From contig NZ_LZSG01000035.1 of assembly GCF_001665395.1 (NCBI RefSeq), positions 62,001 to 126,000 on the forward strand: a DNA stretch of 64,000 nt, given 5' to 3'. The notes under the pieces are model-generated. The model worked only from the letters and a program-made list of their open reading frames with translations. It ran no database searches and was not told the origin of the DNA. Positions 48,033 to 57,876 of this stretch are shown here, in pieces (position 1 is the first letter of the stretch; every line of letters starts with the position of its first letter). Both the position numbers and the translations under genes were made by a program. This stretch comes from Mycobacterium sp. 1164966.3 (GTDB taxonomy: Bacteria > Actinomycetota > Actinomycetes > Mycobacteriales > Mycobacteriaceae).

Positions 48033-49862
48033 TTAGAAGGCTTCCTCGGGCAGCCTCATGATCTCGTCGTCGATCGAATCGATGATGCCGCGCAACGACG
48101 TCAGCCTGGGCAACATGTTCTTCGCGAAGAACGCGGCGGTCGCGATCTTGCCCTGATAGAAGGCTTCGTCGCCGGCAGTGGGCCCGCCCTCCAGCGCGGC
48201 GCGCGCGATGTCGGCCTGCGCCAGCAGTCGCCAGCCGATGAGCAGGTCGGCGACTGCCAGCAGATATCGAACGGAGGCGAGGCCGACCTTGTAAATCTCG
48301 GTGGGCTGTTCGGCGGCGGACATCAGGTACCCGGTCAGCGCACCCGTCATCGCCGTCACGTCTTCGAGAGCCGTTTGCAGGAACTCGACTTGCGGCTTCA
48401 GCGACTCATGACAGTGCTCAATGGTGTGGTTGATTTGGGCGGTCACATGCTGCAGCGCCTGACCGTGGTCACGAACGATCTTGCGGAAGAAGAAGTCCAG
48501 GGCCTGGATGGCGGTGGTGCCCTCGTAGAGCGAGTCGATCTTGGAGTCGCGCAGGTACTGTTCGATCGGGTAGTCGGTCAGGAAGCCCGAGCCGCCCAGC
48601 GTCTGCAGCGATTCGGTCAGGATCTCGAAGGCCCGTTCCGAGCTCGCGCCCTTGACGATTGGCAACAGCAGATCGTCGACGCGGTGTGCCATGTCCGGGT
48701 CTGCACCCGAAACCCGTTGTGCGACTTCGTTATCCTGGTGTGCTGCCGCATACAGATACAGTGCCCGCAGACCCTCGGCGTAGGCCTTCTGCGTCATCAG
48801 GCTGCGGCGCACGTCGGGGTGGTGCATGATCGTGACGCGCGGCGCGGTCTTGTCGGTCATCTGCGTCATATCCGCGCCTTGAATCCGCTCTTTCGCATAG
48901 GCCAGGGCGTTCAAGTAGCCGGTGGACAGTGTGCCGGACGCCTTGACGCCGATGGTCATGCGGGCGCTCTCGATCACGGTGAACATCTGCGCGATTCCGT
49001 TGTGCACATCGCCCACCAGGTAGCCGACCGCCGGCACATCGGTTGCGCCAAAAGTCAATTCGCACGTCGGCGACGACTTCAGACCCATCTTGTGTTCCAG
49101 CCCGGTGACGAAAACCCCATTGCGGGAACCGAGTTGGAAGGTCTCGGGATCGAAGAGGTAGTTCGGCACGTAGAACAGGCTCAAACCTTTGGTACCCGGA
49201 CCGGCGCCTTCGGGCCGGGCCAGCACCAGATGAAAGATGTTCTCGGCGGTATCGCCGACGTCTCCGCCGGAGATGAACCGTTTGACGCCCTCGATGTGCC
49301 AAGTCCCGTCGGGCTGCTGGATGGCTTTGGTCCGGCCGGCACCCACGTCGGAGCCCGCATCGGGTTCGGTGAGCACCATGGTGGCCTGCCAGCCGCGCTC
49401 CATGCCTTCGGCCGCCCAACGTTTCTGCTCCTCATTGCCCTCGATGTAGAGCGCTCGCGCCATCGGTGGGCCCAGGAGGAAGAAGCAGGCAGAGGGATTG
49501 GCGCAGTAGATCAGCTCGTTGACCGCCCAGGTCAGCGGCGGCGGAGCGGCGATGCCACCGATCTCCTCGGGCAACCCCAGTCGCCACCACCCGGCTTCTT
49601 TGATCGCCTCGACCGACTTGGCCAGCTCGGCCGGCACGCTGATGGAATGTGTGGTCGGGTCGAATACCGGTGGGTTGCGGTCGGCGTGGGCAAACGATTC
49701 GGCGATCGGTCCTTCAGCCAGGCGAGCGGCTTCCGTCAAAATTGTCCGGACGGTGTCGGCGTCCAGGTCGCTGTACTGTCCGGTGCCCAGGACAGCGCCT
49801 ACGTCGAGGACCTCGAACAGGTTGAACTCGAGATCGCGGACGTTGGCGATGTAGTGGCCCAA
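48033..49862 (-). CDS. fadE15: Acyl-CoA dehydrogenase FadE15
   Basis: A 609-residue flavoprotein dehydrogenase of the long acyl-CoA dehydrogenase type, oxidising the alpha-beta bond of acyl-Co[21 protein letters not shown] near residue 163 is the flavin/substrate signature. The C-terminal [20 protein letters not shown] and [17 protein letters not shown] are characteristic. I chose TTG 49862 (opening [13 protein letters not shown]), which gives the same length that I recall for Rv1467c; the frame stays open to 50384 but the extra part lies opposite trxA and is not protein-like. It is divergent from trxA across 180 nt, in which I see no further feature. Confidence 0.92.
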   Translation of the reverse strand: MGHYIANVRDLEFNLFEVLDVGAVLGTGQYSDLDADTVRTILTEAARLAEGPIAESFAHADRNPPVFDPTTHSISVPAELAKSVEAIKEAGWWRLGLPEEIGGIAAPPPLTWAVNELIYCANPSACFFLLGPPMARALYIEGNEEQKRWAAEGMERGWQATMVLTEPDAGSDVGAGRTKAIQQPDGTWHIEGVKRFISGGDVGDTAENIFHLVLARPEGAGPGTKGLSLFYVPNYLFDPETFQLGSRNGVFVTGLEHKMGLKSSPTCELTFGATDVPAVGYLVGDVHNGIAQMFTVIESARMTIGVKASGTLSTGYLNALAYAKERIQGADMTQMTDKTAPRVTIMHHPDVRRSLMTQKAYAEGLRALYLYAAAHQDNEVAQRVSGADPDMAHRVDDLLLPIVKGASSERAFEILTESLQTLGGSGFLTDYPIEQYLRDSKIDSLYEGTTAIQALDFFFRKIVRDHGQALQHVTAQINHTIEHCHESLKPQVEFLQTALEDVTAMTGALTGYLMSAAEQPTEIYKVGLASVRYLLAVADLLIGWRLLAQADIARAALEGGPTAGDEAFYQGKIATAAFFAKNMLPRLTSLRGIIDSIDDEIMRLPEEAF

Positions 49863-50042
49863 GGCAGTTACCTCGCTGATCGGTGAAGAAGGCGTCTGAT
49901 CGTGTGCTAAGTGTGTCTGACTTGGGAAAATGTACGCAACCGTAACCTGCGAGCAGCGGTGCTGAGCCGTCGCGCCAGCTGCTTCAGTTGCTCGCCCATG
50001 AGGGCCGGGAACAATAGGATCGTCGCCCTGCGTTACCGGGAC

Positions 50043-50402
50043 GTGACTACCCAAGACCTCACTGCTGAGCAGTTCAACGAAACCATCAACAGCAACGACA
50101 TCGTGCTGGTCGACTTCTGGGCATCCTGGTGCGGACCGTGCCGGGCATTCGCGCCGACATTCGAGGCGTCGTCGCGGAAGCACCCCGACGTGGTGCATGC
50201 CAAAGTCGACACCGAAGCCGAACAGCAGCTGGCCGCGGCGGCCCAGATCCGGTCCATTCCCACGCTGATGGCGTTCAAGAAGGGCAAGCTGTTGTTCAAC
50301 CAGCCCGGGGCCCTGCCGCCGGCAGCGCTGGAGGACTTGGTACAGCAGGTCAAGGCTTTCGACGTGGACGCCGCAGAAGTGCAAGAACCGCGAGAAGTCT
50401 GA
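50043..50402 (+). CDS. trxA: Thioredoxin
   Basis: A 119-residue thioredoxin with the active site [13 protein letters not shown] near residue 30 and the cis-proline in [10 protein letters not shown] near 72. It reduces protein disulfides. The GTG at 50043 gives [15 protein letters not shown], matching the Rv1470 start; earlier in-frame starts (to 49911) add a Cys/Arg-rich segment that does not resemble thioredoxin. The C-terminal 15 residues are a variable acidic tail. echA12 follows after 36 nt. Confidence 0.95.
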   Translation: MTTQDLTAEQFNETINSNDIVLVDFWASWCGPCRAFAPTFEASSRKHPDVVHAKVDTEAEQQLAAAAQIRSIPTLMAFKKGKLLFNQPGALPPAALEDLVQQVKAFDVDAAEVQEPREV

Positions 50403-50438
50403 CGCAGCGCCGTCTCAGACACGCGCTACCTTTCTAAG

Positions 50439-51248
50439 GTGAATTTGGTCCTCGTTGAACACCCGCGCCCCGGGGTCGCACTGATAACCCTCAACCGGCC
50501 CGAGCGGATGAACTCGATGGCGTTCGACGTCATGGTGCCACTCAAGGAGGCGCTGGAGCAGGTCACCTACGACAATTCCGTGCGGGTGGTCGTGCTGACC
50601 GGTGCGGGCCGGGGGTTCTCCTCCGGTGCCGATCACAAGTCCGCGGGGACGGTGCCCAACGTCGAAGGTCTGACCAGGCCGACGTATGCGCTGCGATCCA
50701 TGGAGCTACTCGACGACGTCATCCTGGCGCTGCGCCGGCTGCACCAGCCGGTGATCGCCGCGGTCAACGGGCCGGCCATCGGCGGCGGACTGTGCCTTGC
50801 GCTGGCCGCCGACATCCGGGTGGCCTCGACCACCGCCTATTTTCGGGCCGCCGGCATCAACAACGGGCTGACCGCCAGCGAACTGGGGCTGAGCTACCTG
50901 CTGCCCAGGGCTATCGGGTCCTCACGCGCGTTCGAGATCATGCTGACCGGCCGCGACGTCAGCGCCGAGGAGGCCGAGCGGATCGGCCTGGTGTCGAATC
51001 AGGTGCCGGAGGGCCAGCTGCTCGACACCTGCTATGCGATCGCGGCGCGGATCGCGATGTTCTCCCGCCCGGGAATCGAGTTGACCAAACGCACACTGTG
51101 GAGTGGACTGGACGCCGGTAGCCTGGAAGGGCATATGCAAGCCGAAGGCTTGGGACAGCTTTTCGTCCGTCTGCTCACCGCCAACTTCGAAGAAGCGGTT
51201 GCCGCGCGCGCGGAACGACGACCGCCGGTATTCACCGACGACAAGTAA
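50439..51248 (+). CDS. echA12: Enoyl-CoA hydratase/isomerase EchA12
   Basis: A 269-residue crotonase-fold protein. GAGRGFSSGADHKSAG near residue 62 forms the first part of the oxyanion hole, and the second is in NGPAIGGGLCLALAADIRVAS near 108. Hydratases of this class add water to trans-2-enoyl-CoA. The position usually occupied by the first catalytic Glu is not obvious, as in many mycobacterial EchA paralogues, so the exact reaction is open. GTG at 50439; positional homologue of Rv1472. Confidence 0.9.
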   Translation: MNLVLVEHPRPGVALITLNRPERMNSMAFDVMVPLKEALEQVTYDNSVRVVVLTGAGRGFSSGADHKSAGTVPNVEGLTRPTYALRSMELLDDVILALRRLHQPVIAAVNGPAIGGGLCLALAADIRVASTTAYFRAAGINNGLTASELGLSYLLPRAIGSSRAFEIMLTGRDVSAEEAERIGLVSNQVPEGQLLDTCYAIAARIAMFSRPGIELTKRTLWSGLDAGSLEGHMQAEGLGQLFVRLLTANFEEAVAARAERRPPVFTDDK

Positions 51249-51265
51249 CCAACGGGAGCTCGATC

Positions 51266-52894
51266 GTGATCACGGCTACGGACCTGGAGGTCCGCGCTGG
51301 GGCTCGTATCCTGCTCTCGCCCGACGGGCCGGCCCTGCGGGTACAGCCCGGCGACCGCATCGGATTGGTCGGCCGCAACGGCGCGGGCAAGACCACCACG
51401 CTGCGGATCCTGGCCGGTGAAACCGAACCATACGCGGGGTCAGTCACCCGAACGGGCGAAATCGGTTACCTGCCACAGGATCCCAAAGGGGGCGACCTCG
51501 ACGTGCTGGCCCGCGACCGGGTATTGTCCGCCCGCGGGTTGGACGTGCTGCTGACCGACCTTGAGAAGCAGCAGGCACTGATGGCCGAGGTTGCCGACGA
51601 CGACGCACGCGATCGCGCGATCCGTCGTTACGGTCAGCTCGAGGAACGTTTCGTCGCGCTCGGCGGCTACGGTGCCGAAAGCGAAGCCGGCCGCATCTGC
51701 GCCAGCCTCGGCCTGCCCGAACGGGTGCTCACGCAGCAACTGCGCACGCTGTCCGGCGGTCAGCGCCGCCGCGTCGAATTGGCGCGGATCCTGTTCGCCG
51801 CATCCGACACCGGCGCTGGATCGTCCACCACACTGCTGCTCGACGAGCCGACCAACCACCTTGACGCGGATTCGCTCGGTTGGCTTCGGGATTTCCTGCG
51901 GACCCACACTGGGGGTCTGGTGGTCATCAGCCACAACGTCGACTTGATCGCCGACGTCGTCAACCGGGTGTGGTACCTCGATGCCGTGCGCGGCGAGGTC
52001 GACATCTACAACATGGGGTGGCAGAAGTATCTCGACGCCCGGGCCACCGACGAACAGCGTCGCCGCCGGGAACGCACCAACGCCGAACGCAAGGCGGCGG
52101 CGCTGCGTACCCAGGCCGCCAAGCTGGGCGCCAAGGCCACCAAAGCCGTTGCGGCGCAAAACATGTTGCGTCGCGCGGATCGGATGATGGCCGCGCTGGA
52201 CGAAGAGCGGGTCGCCGACAAGGTGGCGCGGATCAAGTTCCCGACGCCGGCCGCGTGCGGTCGCACGCCGCTGGTGGCCCGGGCCTTGAGCAAGAGTTAC
52301 GGGTCACTTGAGGTGTTCACCGGTGTCGATCTGGCTATCGACCGCGGTTCGCGGGTGGTGGTGCTGGGACTCAACGGCGCCGGCAAGACCACCCTGCTGC
52401 GACTGCTGGCCGGCGTCGAGAAGCCCGACACCGGGGTGTTCGAACCCGGACACGGTTTGCGCATCGGTTATTTCGCGCAGGAGCACGACACTCTGGACAA
52501 CGACGCGACCGTCTGGCAGAACATCCGGCACGCCGCACCCGAATCCGGCGAACAGGATCTGCGCGGCCTGCTCGGGGCATTCATGTTCAGCGGTCCGCAG
52601 CTGGACCAACCCGCGGGCACGCTGTCCGGTGGAGAGAAAACCCGGCTCGCGCTCGCCGGCCTGGTGGCGTCCACGGCCAACGTCTTGTTGCTCGACGAGC
52701 CGACCAACAACCTCGACCCCGCCTCCCGCGAGCAAGTGCTCGACGCGCTGCGCAGCTATCGCGGCGCGGTGGTACTGGTGACGCACGACCCCGGGGCTGC
52801 CGAGGCGCTGGACCCGCAGCGCGTCGTGCTGTTGCCCGATGGCACCGAGGGCTATTGGTCCGACGAGTACCGGGACCTCATCGAGCTGGCCTGA
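51266..52894 (+). CDS. ABC-F family ATPase
   Basis: A 542-residue protein with two ABC ATPase domains and no membrane segment: Walker A GRNGAGKTTTLRIL (about residue 33) and GLNGAGKTTLLRLL (about 372); signatures LSGGQRRRVELA and LSGGEKTRLALA; Walker B LLLDEPTNHLD and LLLDEPTNNLD. The interdomain linker (about 250-315) is long and basic (RRRERTNAERKAAALRTQAA), as expected for a P-site tRNA interaction motif. Such proteins act on ribosomes in translation or antibiotic protection; the Rv1473 homologue has been discussed as a macrolide-resistance factor. GTG at 51266, 17 nt after echA12. Confidence 0.93.
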   Translation: MITATDLEVRAGARILLSPDGPALRVQPGDRIGLVGRNGAGKTTTLRILAGETEPYAGSVTRTGEIGYLPQDPKGGDLDVLARDRVLSARGLDVLLTDLEKQQALMAEVADDDARDRAIRRYGQLEERFVALGGYGAESEAGRICASLGLPERVLTQQLRTLSGGQRRRVELARILFAASDTGAGSSTTLLLDEPTNHLDADSLGWLRDFLRTHTGGLVVISHNVDLIADVVNRVWYLDAVRGEVDIYNMGWQKYLDARATDEQRRRRERTNAERKAAALRTQAAKLGAKATKAVAAQNMLRRADRMMAALDEERVADKVARIKFPTPAACGRTPLVARALSKSYGSLEVFTGVDLAIDRGSRVVVLGLNGAGKTTLLRLLAGVEKPDTGVFEPGHGLRIGYFAQEHDTLDNDATVWQNIRHAAPESGEQDLRGLLGAFMFSGPQLDQPAGTLSGGEKTRLALAGLVASTANVLLLDEPTNNLDPASREQVLDALRSYRGAVVLVTHDPGAAEALDPQRVVLLPDGTEGYWSDEYRDLIELA

Positions 52895-52999
52895 TTAATT
52901 GCCGGGCCGCAAACAGTTTCGGCGAAACCGCCGCGCTATCGGCGACAGCTTTCTACGCTAAGTGCTTGCCGATCGTGTTGCGCCGTGGAGGGGGGCCCC

Positions 53000-53236
53000 G
53001 TGAGAAACCCGACCAGGAAGTCGAAGAAGACACGCGATCAGGTGTTGCACGAACTGCGCGATGCCTATGAAGGCGGGGCCAGCATCCGCAAGCTGGTGGC
53101 CACCACCGGCAGGTCATACGGATCCGTGCACAGCATGCTGCTCGAATCGGGCACCACGATGCGCGGCCGCGGCGGCCCGAACCACGTTCGCGTCGCGGCT
53201 AGGCCACCCGTGCCGAGCAGACGCAAACTTTCCTAA
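53000..53236 (+). CDS. Small helix-turn-helix DNA-binding protein, Rv1473A-like
   Basis: A 78-residue protein. The HTH is seen as ELRDAYEGGASIRKLVATTG then RSYGSVHSMLLESG, followed by a basic tail. The start is GTG 53000 (opening VRNPTRKSKKTRDQV). Compared with the roughly 63-residue Rv1473A that I remember, the C-terminus is extended, and its last residues (PSRRKLS) are encoded by the left arm of the GCAGACGC inverted repeat at 53214. It lies 105 nt after the ABC-F gene. Its target genes are unknown. Confidence 0.8.
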   Translation: MRNPTRKSKKTRDQVLHELRDAYEGGASIRKLVATTGRSYGSVHSMLLESGTTMRGRGGPNHVRVAARPPVPSRRKLS

Positions 53237-53271
53237 TACCGCGGCGTGTCGGGGGATTTTGCGTCTGCTCG
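53214..53271. terminator. Inverted repeat, copy 2 of the GCAGACGC element
   Basis: Arms CGAGCAGACGCAAA (53214-53227) and TTTGCGTCTGCTCG (53258-53271) are perfectly complementary over 14 nt with a 30-nt spacer. The core is identical to the 26035-26102 hairpin. The left arm overlaps the last codons of the plus-strand HTH gene, and the right arm ends 10 nt before the stop of the convergent TetR gene. The placement again suggests a bidirectional terminator. Confidence 0.75.
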
Positions 53272-53280
53272 CGAGTGAAA

Positions 53281-53844
53281 TCAGTGGCGCCGCACCGAGT
53301 TTTCCACCAGATCGAGGACAGCGGTGAGCCGTTGCGGGTCTTCGCCTGACGCCAGCCGGGCCACCAGCCCGTCCAGCACCAGTTCCAGATAGCACTGCAA
53401 CACGTCGCCCGGAACGTCGTCGCGTACCCGGTGGGCCTCCTTCTGTCTGCGCAGCCGATCGGTCGTCGCCGCGGCCAGCTCCGCGGACCGTTCCGCCCAT
53501 CCGCGGCTGAACTCGGGGTCGTTGCGCAGCTTGCGGGCGATCTCCAACCTGGTGGCCAGCCAGTCGAACTGCTCTGGGGCGGCGAGCATGTCGCGCATCA
53601 CCTGGATCAGGCCCTCGCGTGACGCGACGTCGGCCATCCGTTCCGCGTCCTGGTGTGCCAGCTCGAAAAACAGCGCATCCTTGTCCCGGAAGTGATGGAA
53701 GATCGCGCCGCGCGACATTCCGATCGCCTGTTCCAGACGCCGGACTGTCGCTTTGTCGTAGCCGTATTCGGCGAAGCAACGGCGAGCGCCGTCGAGGATC
53801 TGACGGCGGCGAGCCGCCAAGTGGTCCTCGCTGACCTTGGGCAC
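53281..53844 (-). CDS. TetR-family regulator, Rv1474c-like
   Basis: A 187-residue TetR protein. The N-terminal HTH (RRQILDGARRCFAEYGYDKA; VRRLEQAIGMSRGAIFHHF; KDALFFELAHQD) is canonical. The C-terminal ligand/dimer domain is about residues 55-180. The GTG start at 53844 is 18 nt after the acn stop on the same strand, so acn and this gene probably form one operon. In other actinobacteria the TetR regulator beside acn (AcnR) represses aconitase in response to citrate and Mg; this protein may do the same. Positional homologue of Rv1474c. Confidence 0.9.
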   Translation of the reverse strand: MPKVSEDHLAARRRQILDGARRCFAEYGYDKATVRRLEQAIGMSRGAIFHHFRDKDALFFELAHQDAERMADVASREGLIQVMRDMLAAPEQFDWLATRLEIARKLRNDPEFSRGWAERSAELAAATTDRLRRQKEAHRVRDDVPGDVLQCYLELVLDGLVARLASGEDPQRLTAVLDLVENSVRRH

Positions 53845-53862
53845 GATTGGCCGAGTCCGGGG

Positions 53863-56712
53863 TCAGCCGGACTTCAGCATGTTGCGCAGCACGTACTGCA
53901 GGATGCCGCCGTTGCGGTAGTAGTCGGCCTCGCCGGGGGTGTCGATGCGAACCTTGGCATCGAACTCCACCACATTGGCGGGGTCCCCGCCGGTTTCCTT
54001 GCTGGCTTTGACCTTCACCGTCTTGGGCGTCTTGCCGTTGTTCAGCTCCTCGATGCCGGTGATGTCGAAGACTTCGGTGCCGTCCAGACCCAGCGACTCG
54101 GCGGACTCCCCGTCGGGGAACTGCAGCGGGATGACCCCCATGCCGATCAAGTTGGAGCGGTGGATGCGCTCGAACGACTCGGTGATCACCGCGCGCACAC
54201 CCAACAGCAACGTGCCCTTGGCCGCCCAGTCGCGAGAGGAGCCGGACCCGTATTCCTTGCCGCCCAACACCACCAGCGGAATGTCTTCTGCCGCATAGTT
54301 TTGCGCCGCATCGTAGATGAACGCCTGGGGTGCGTCATCCTGAGTGAAGTCGCGCGTGTAGCCACCGGCAACGTCGTCGAGCAGTTGGTTGCGCAGCCGG
54401 ATGTTGGCGAACGTGCCGCGAATCATCACCTCGTGATTGCCGCGGCGCGAGCCGAAGGAGTTGTAGTCCTTGCGTTCCACGCCGTGCTCGTCGAGATACT
54501 GCGCGGCTGGGGTGCCCGGCTTTATGGCGCCGGCGGGGGAGATGTGGTCGGTGGTCACCGAGTCACCCAGCAGCGCCAGCACCCGAGCGCCTTTGATGTC
54601 GCTGACCGGCTCAGGCTCCGCCGACATTCCCTCGAAGTACGGCGGCTTGCGCACGTACGTCGAATCTTGGTCCCACTCAAAGGTATTGCCGCTCGGGGTC
54701 GGCAGGTTGCGCCAGCGCTCGTCGCCCTTGAACACGTCGGCGTAGTTCTTGGTGAACATCTCCTGGTTGATCGCCGATGCGATGGTGTCGGAGACGTCCT
54801 GCTGGGAGGGCCAAATGTCTTTCAGGAAGACGTCATTGCCGTCTTCGTCGGTCCCGAGCGGCTGCTCGTCGAAGTCGAAGTCCATGGTTCCGGCGAGCGC
54901 GTAGGCGACCACCAGTGGCGGCGAGGCCAGGTAGTTCATCTTGACGTCGGGGTTGATGCGGCCTTCGAAGTTGCGGTTGCCGGACAACACGGCGGCGACC
55001 GAAAGATCGTTGTCGTTGACCGCCTTCGAGATCTCCTCGGGCAGCGGGCCGGAGTTGCCGATACAGGTGGTGCAGCCGTAGCCGACAAGGTAGAAGCCGA
55101 GCTTTTCCAGGTACGGCCACAGGCCGGCCTTGTCGTAGTAGTCGTTGACCACCTGCGAGCCCGGCGCCATCGTCGTCTTCACCCAAGGCTTGGCAGCCAG
55201 CCCCTTCTCGACGGCGTTGCGGGCCAACAGCGCTGCGCCCAGCATCACCTCGGGGTTGGAGGTGTTGGTGCACGACGTGACCGCGGCGATCACCACCGCG
55301 CCGTGGTCGAGCACGAATTCGCCGAGTTCGTCGGACTTGACGGTTACCGGGCTGCTCACCCGGCCCTTGGCGTTCTTGGCGGCCGATTCCACCTTGTCGG
55401 CGTGGTCGTCGGCATGGCCGTTCGACGGTTGGCCCGGATCGCTGGCCGGGAACGACTCGTCGACCGTTTCGTCGAGCTTGGAGTACTCCTTCTTGTCGGG
55501 GTCGTCACCGACGTAGTCGCAAATCTGTTCGCGGAAGGTGGATTTGGCGTCCTTCAGCGCGATGCGGTCCTGCGGGCGCTTCGGCCCGGCGATTGACGGC
55601 ACCACGTCGGACAGGTCGAGCTCGAGGTATTCGGAGAACTTCGGCTCGTGCTTGGGGTCGTGCCACATGCCTTGCTCTTTGGCGTACGCCTCGACCAGCG
55701 CCACTTGCTTGTCGCTGCGGCCGGTGAACTTCAGATACGAGATAGTTTCTTCGTCGATCGGGAAAATGGCTGCGGTGGAACCGAATTCGGGGCTCATGTT
55801 GCCCAGTGTGGCGCGATTGGCCAGCGGCACCTCGGCCACGCCCTCGCCGTAGAACTCGACGAACTTGCCGACGACGCCGTGCTTGCGCAGCATTTCGGTG
55901 ACGGTCAGCACGACGTCGGTGGCCGTGACGGCCGGCTGGATCTCACCGGTCAGCTTGAAGCCGACGACCCGCGGGATGAGCATCGACACCGGCTGGCCGA
56001 GCATGGCGGCCTCGGCTTCGATACCACCCACGCCCCAGCCGAGCACCCCGAGGCCGTTGACCATCGTGGTATGCGAGTCGGTGCCCACGCAGGTGTCGGG
56101 GTAGGCAGTTGTTTTTCCCTCGCCGTCGGCGCGGGACATGACCACCCGCGCCAGGTATTCGATGTTGACCTGATGCACGATCCCTGTCCCCGGGGGGACC
56201 ACCTTGAAGTCGTCGAATGCGCCCTGCCCCCAGCGCAGGAACTGGTAGCGCTCACCATTGCGCTGGTACTCGATCTCGACATTGCGCTCGAAGGCGTCCT
56301 CCCGGCCGAACAGGTCGGCGATCACGGAGTGATCGATCACCAGGTCGGCCGGCGCCAGCGGGTTGACCTTCTCGGGCTTGCCGCCCAAATCGCCGATGGC
56401 CTCGCGCATGGTGGCCAAATCCACGATGCAGGGCACGCCGGTGAAGTCCTGCATGACCACGCGCGCCGGCGTGTACTGGATCTCGATGCTGGGCTCTGCG
56501 TCGGGATCCCAGTTGGCGATGGCCTCGATGTGTTCTTTGGTGATGTTGCTGCCGTCCTCGTTGCGCAGCAAATTCTCGGCCAGGACCTTGAGGCTGTAGG
56601 GGAGTTTCTTGGTGTTGGGGACGGCGTCGAGACGGTAGATCTGGTAACTCTTATCGCCGACCTCGAGGGTGTCGCGGGCTCCGAACGAGTTCACCGAATC
56701 TTTGCTAGTCAC
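53863..56712 (-). CDS. acn: Aconitate hydratase A
   Basis: A 949-residue AcnA-type aconitase, converting citrate to isocitrate with a [4Fe-4S] cluster. The cluster cysteines are in [15 protein letters not shown] near residue 480 and [16 protein letters not shown] near 550. The N-terminal [19 protein letters not shown] and the C-terminal swivelling domain ([33 protein letters not shown]) are complete. A family-variable insertion of charged residues lies about 405-450 ([18 protein letters not shown]). GTG at 56712. Iron-dependent regulation is likely but no IdeR box was seen upstream. Confidence 0.97.
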   Translation of the reverse strand: MTSKDSVNSFGARDTLEVGDKSYQIYRLDAVPNTKKLPYSLKVLAENLLRNEDGSNITKEHIEAIANWDPDAEPSIEIQYTPARVVMQDFTGVPCIVDLATMREAIGDLGGKPEKVNPLAPADLVIDHSVIADLFGREDAFERNVEIEYQRNGERYQFLRWGQGAFDDFKVVPPGTGIVHQVNIEYLARVVMSRADGEGKTTAYPDTCVGTDSHTTMVNGLGVLGWGVGGIEAEAAMLGQPVSMLIPRVVGFKLTGEIQPAVTATDVVLTVTEMLRKHGVVGKFVEFYGEGVAEVPLANRATLGNMSPEFGSTAAIFPIDEETISYLKFTGRSDKQVALVEAYAKEQGMWHDPKHEPKFSEYLELDLSDVVPSIAGPKRPQDRIALKDAKSTFREQICDYVGDDPDKKEYSKLDETVDESFPASDPGQPSNGHADDHADKVESAAKNAKGRVSSPVTVKSDELGEFVLDHGAVVIAAVTSCTNTSNPEVMLGAALLARNAVEKGLAAKPWVKTTMAPGSQVVNDYYDKAGLWPYLEKLGFYLVGYGCTTCIGNSGPLPEEISKAVNDNDLSVAAVLSGNRNFEGRINPDVKMNYLASPPLVVAYALAGTMDFDFDEQPLGTDEDGNDVFLKDIWPSQQDVSDTIASAINQEMFTKNYADVFKGDERWRNLPTPSGNTFEWDQDSTYVRKPPYFEGMSAEPEPVSDIKGARVLALLGDSVTTDHISPAGAIKPGTPAAQYLDEHGVERKDYNSFGSRRGNHEVMIRGTFANIRLRNQLLDDVAGGYTRDFTQDDAPQAFIYDAAQNYAAEDIPLVVLGGKEYGSGSSRDWAAKGTLLLGVRAVITESFERIHRSNLIGMGVIPLQFPDGESAESLGLDGTEVFDITGIEELNNGKTPKTVKVKASKETGGDPANVVEFDAKVRIDTPGEADYYRNGGILQYVLRNMLKSG

Positions 56713-56767
56713 ATCAACTCCCGGGATTTAGTTCTTCCGCCGACGGGCTGGTCGACGGGGCAGTGCT

Positions 56768-56793
56768 ACTTTAACAGTACGCTTGTCCTGCAA
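56768..56793 (-). promoter_or_regulatory. acn: Possible acn promoter elements
   Basis: On the minus strand TTGCAG (56793-56788) could be a -35 and TAAAGT (56773-56768) a -10 (TANNNT). The 14-nt spacer is shorter than the usual 17, so only the -10 may be real. The transcript would start near 56760, about 48 nt before the acn GTG. The surrounding 50 nt are AT-rich relative to the genome. Confidence 0.3.
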
Positions 56794-56875
56794 TAGCGAG
56801 CACTCATCGTTCAGTCTTGTCGGGCGGGGCGCGCGTGGGAAGCCTTTCCGGTGACTCGCCGAGCCGGTCAACTGG

Positions 56876-57014
56876 GGTGAATTCTTGGCTTTCAGCGTGA
56901 AACGTGGGCTTGGCGTGTGCATCCCGGGCGGAGAAATCGCCGAATCGACGCGGTGAGCTCACACCCAACGCCCTGGATTCACACCGAACGCCCAGAGTTC
57001 ACCGCGAAAGCCGT
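56876..57014. repeat. Composite inverted repeat of TGTGAATCC…GGGCGTT units, copy 1
   Basis: The right half (56951-57014), read on the minus strand, is three tandem units of about 20 nt built on GGTGTGAATCCAGGGCGTTG, beginning with GCTTTCGCGGTGAACTCTGG. The left half (56876-56932) is an imperfect copy of the same units in the opposite orientation (GGTGAATTCTTGGCTTTCAG, then GCGTGAAACGTGGGCTTGG). It fills most of the 376-nt gap between acn and the Rv1476-like gene; the rest of that gap holds only the acn leader and promoter. Copy 2 is at 63311-63438. Confidence 0.75.
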
Positions 57015-57088
57015 CAGGCAATGTCGCGACGGCCGGCACGCAACCACCGCCTCGGCAGCAGGCCGTGCCAGTCGCGTACGGTGCCTGT

Positions 57089-57628
57089 ATGACCGGGCAC
57101 CTGCTGCCGCTTTACATCCCGCACGACGTGGACATGACCTTGATCAAGGCCCAGGTGAAGGCGAGCGGTGTCAGCGCGCCGCCGGAGGCGATGCCGGGGC
57201 TGCTACGGGTTCTCGACAAGGCGCACGGCGAAGGCATCAACCTCAAGATCGTGCTGCTCGACCACAACCCGCCCAATGACACTCCGCTGCGGGACATCGC
57301 CACCGTGGTCGGCGCCGACTACCCGGATTCGACGGTGCTGACGCTCAGCCCCAGCTTCGTCGGCAGCTACAGCACGCACTATCCGCGAGTCACGCTCGAG
57401 GCCGGCGAAGACCACTCCAAGACGGGCAATCCCGTGCAGTCGGCGAATAACTTTTTGCACGAGTTGGAAACTCCGGAGTTTCCCTGGACTGGGTTGACGA
57501 TTTTCCTGCTGCTAGGGGTGTTGGCCGCGGCGGTCGGAACTCGATTCATGCGGCTGCGCAGCCGCCGATCAGCAACCTCGACGCAAGCTGACGAAACCGA
57601 CGTGGAAGAACCCGCCCAAGGCGTTTAA
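57089..57628 (+). CDS. Rv1476-like membrane protein
   Basis: A 179-residue protein. Residues 1-125 are a soluble domain (YIPHDVDMTLIKAQVKAS, INLKIVLLDHNPPNDTPLRD, TVLTLSPSFVGSYSTHYPR). One transmembrane helix follows (LTIFLLLGVLAAAVGTRFM, about 140-158) and a polar acidic tail. It lacks a signal peptide, so the soluble domain may be extracytoplasmic through an N-out topology, resembling DUF6676-type mycobacterial proteins. ATG 57089 was chosen by homology; an earlier in-frame ATG (57065) is less likely. It lies upstream of ripA, separated by 248 nt of promoter region. Function unknown. Confidence 0.85.
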   Translation: MTGHLLPLYIPHDVDMTLIKAQVKASGVSAPPEAMPGLLRVLDKAHGEGINLKIVLLDHNPPNDTPLRDIATVVGADYPDSTVLTLSPSFVGSYSTHYPRVTLEAGEDHSKTGNPVQSANNFLHELETPEFPWTGLTIFLLLGVLAAAVGTRFMRLRSRRSATSTQADETDVEEPAQGV

Positions 57629-57775
57629 GCACGCGCTTTCATCGTTTCCGGACATCCCAGGACCGGCCCGGCGAGCTCTGCGCATTCTGCGCGGCAAACG
57701 CCGCAGATCACCATTCGGTCACATTAAACACACTTCCAGAACGCAGTTCGTGACTCACGTTTCCACGGCGTCAGA

Positions 57776-57836
57776 TGTGACGTACGGTGCAAATGATGCT
57801 CCTGTTGTCTTTGGCGCTTTGTGTGAAAAATGTGAC
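57776..57836 (+). promoter_or_regulatory. Candidate MtrA sites upstream of ripA
   Basis: TGTGAA (57822-57827) and TGTGAC (57831-57836) form a direct repeat with a 9-nt period, i.e. GTCACA-type half-sites on the minus strand. Another TGTGAC is at 57776-57781. MtrA of mycobacteria binds paired GTCACA-like repeats, and ripA is a known MtrA target. The paired site ends 40 nt before the ripA ATG. Confidence 0.5.
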
Positions 57837-57876
57837 CTGCGCCGCCCGTGTGCGTTAAGCCGTAGGAGACCTGCGA

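Noticed and set aside
48030..49886. A 618-codon plus-strand open frame opposite fadE15
   Set aside because: Shadow frame; fadE15 on the minus strand has the full family signature and length.
49911..50042. N-terminal extension of thioredoxin from an earlier in-frame start
   Set aside because: The extra 44 residues are Arg/Cys-rich, do not resemble a thioredoxin or a signal peptide, and GTG 50043 matches the homologous start.
53653..55596. A 647-codon plus-strand open frame opposite acn and the TetR gene
   Set aside because: Valine/histidine/arginine-rich shadow of acn with no domain; acn covers the same DNA with complete motifs.
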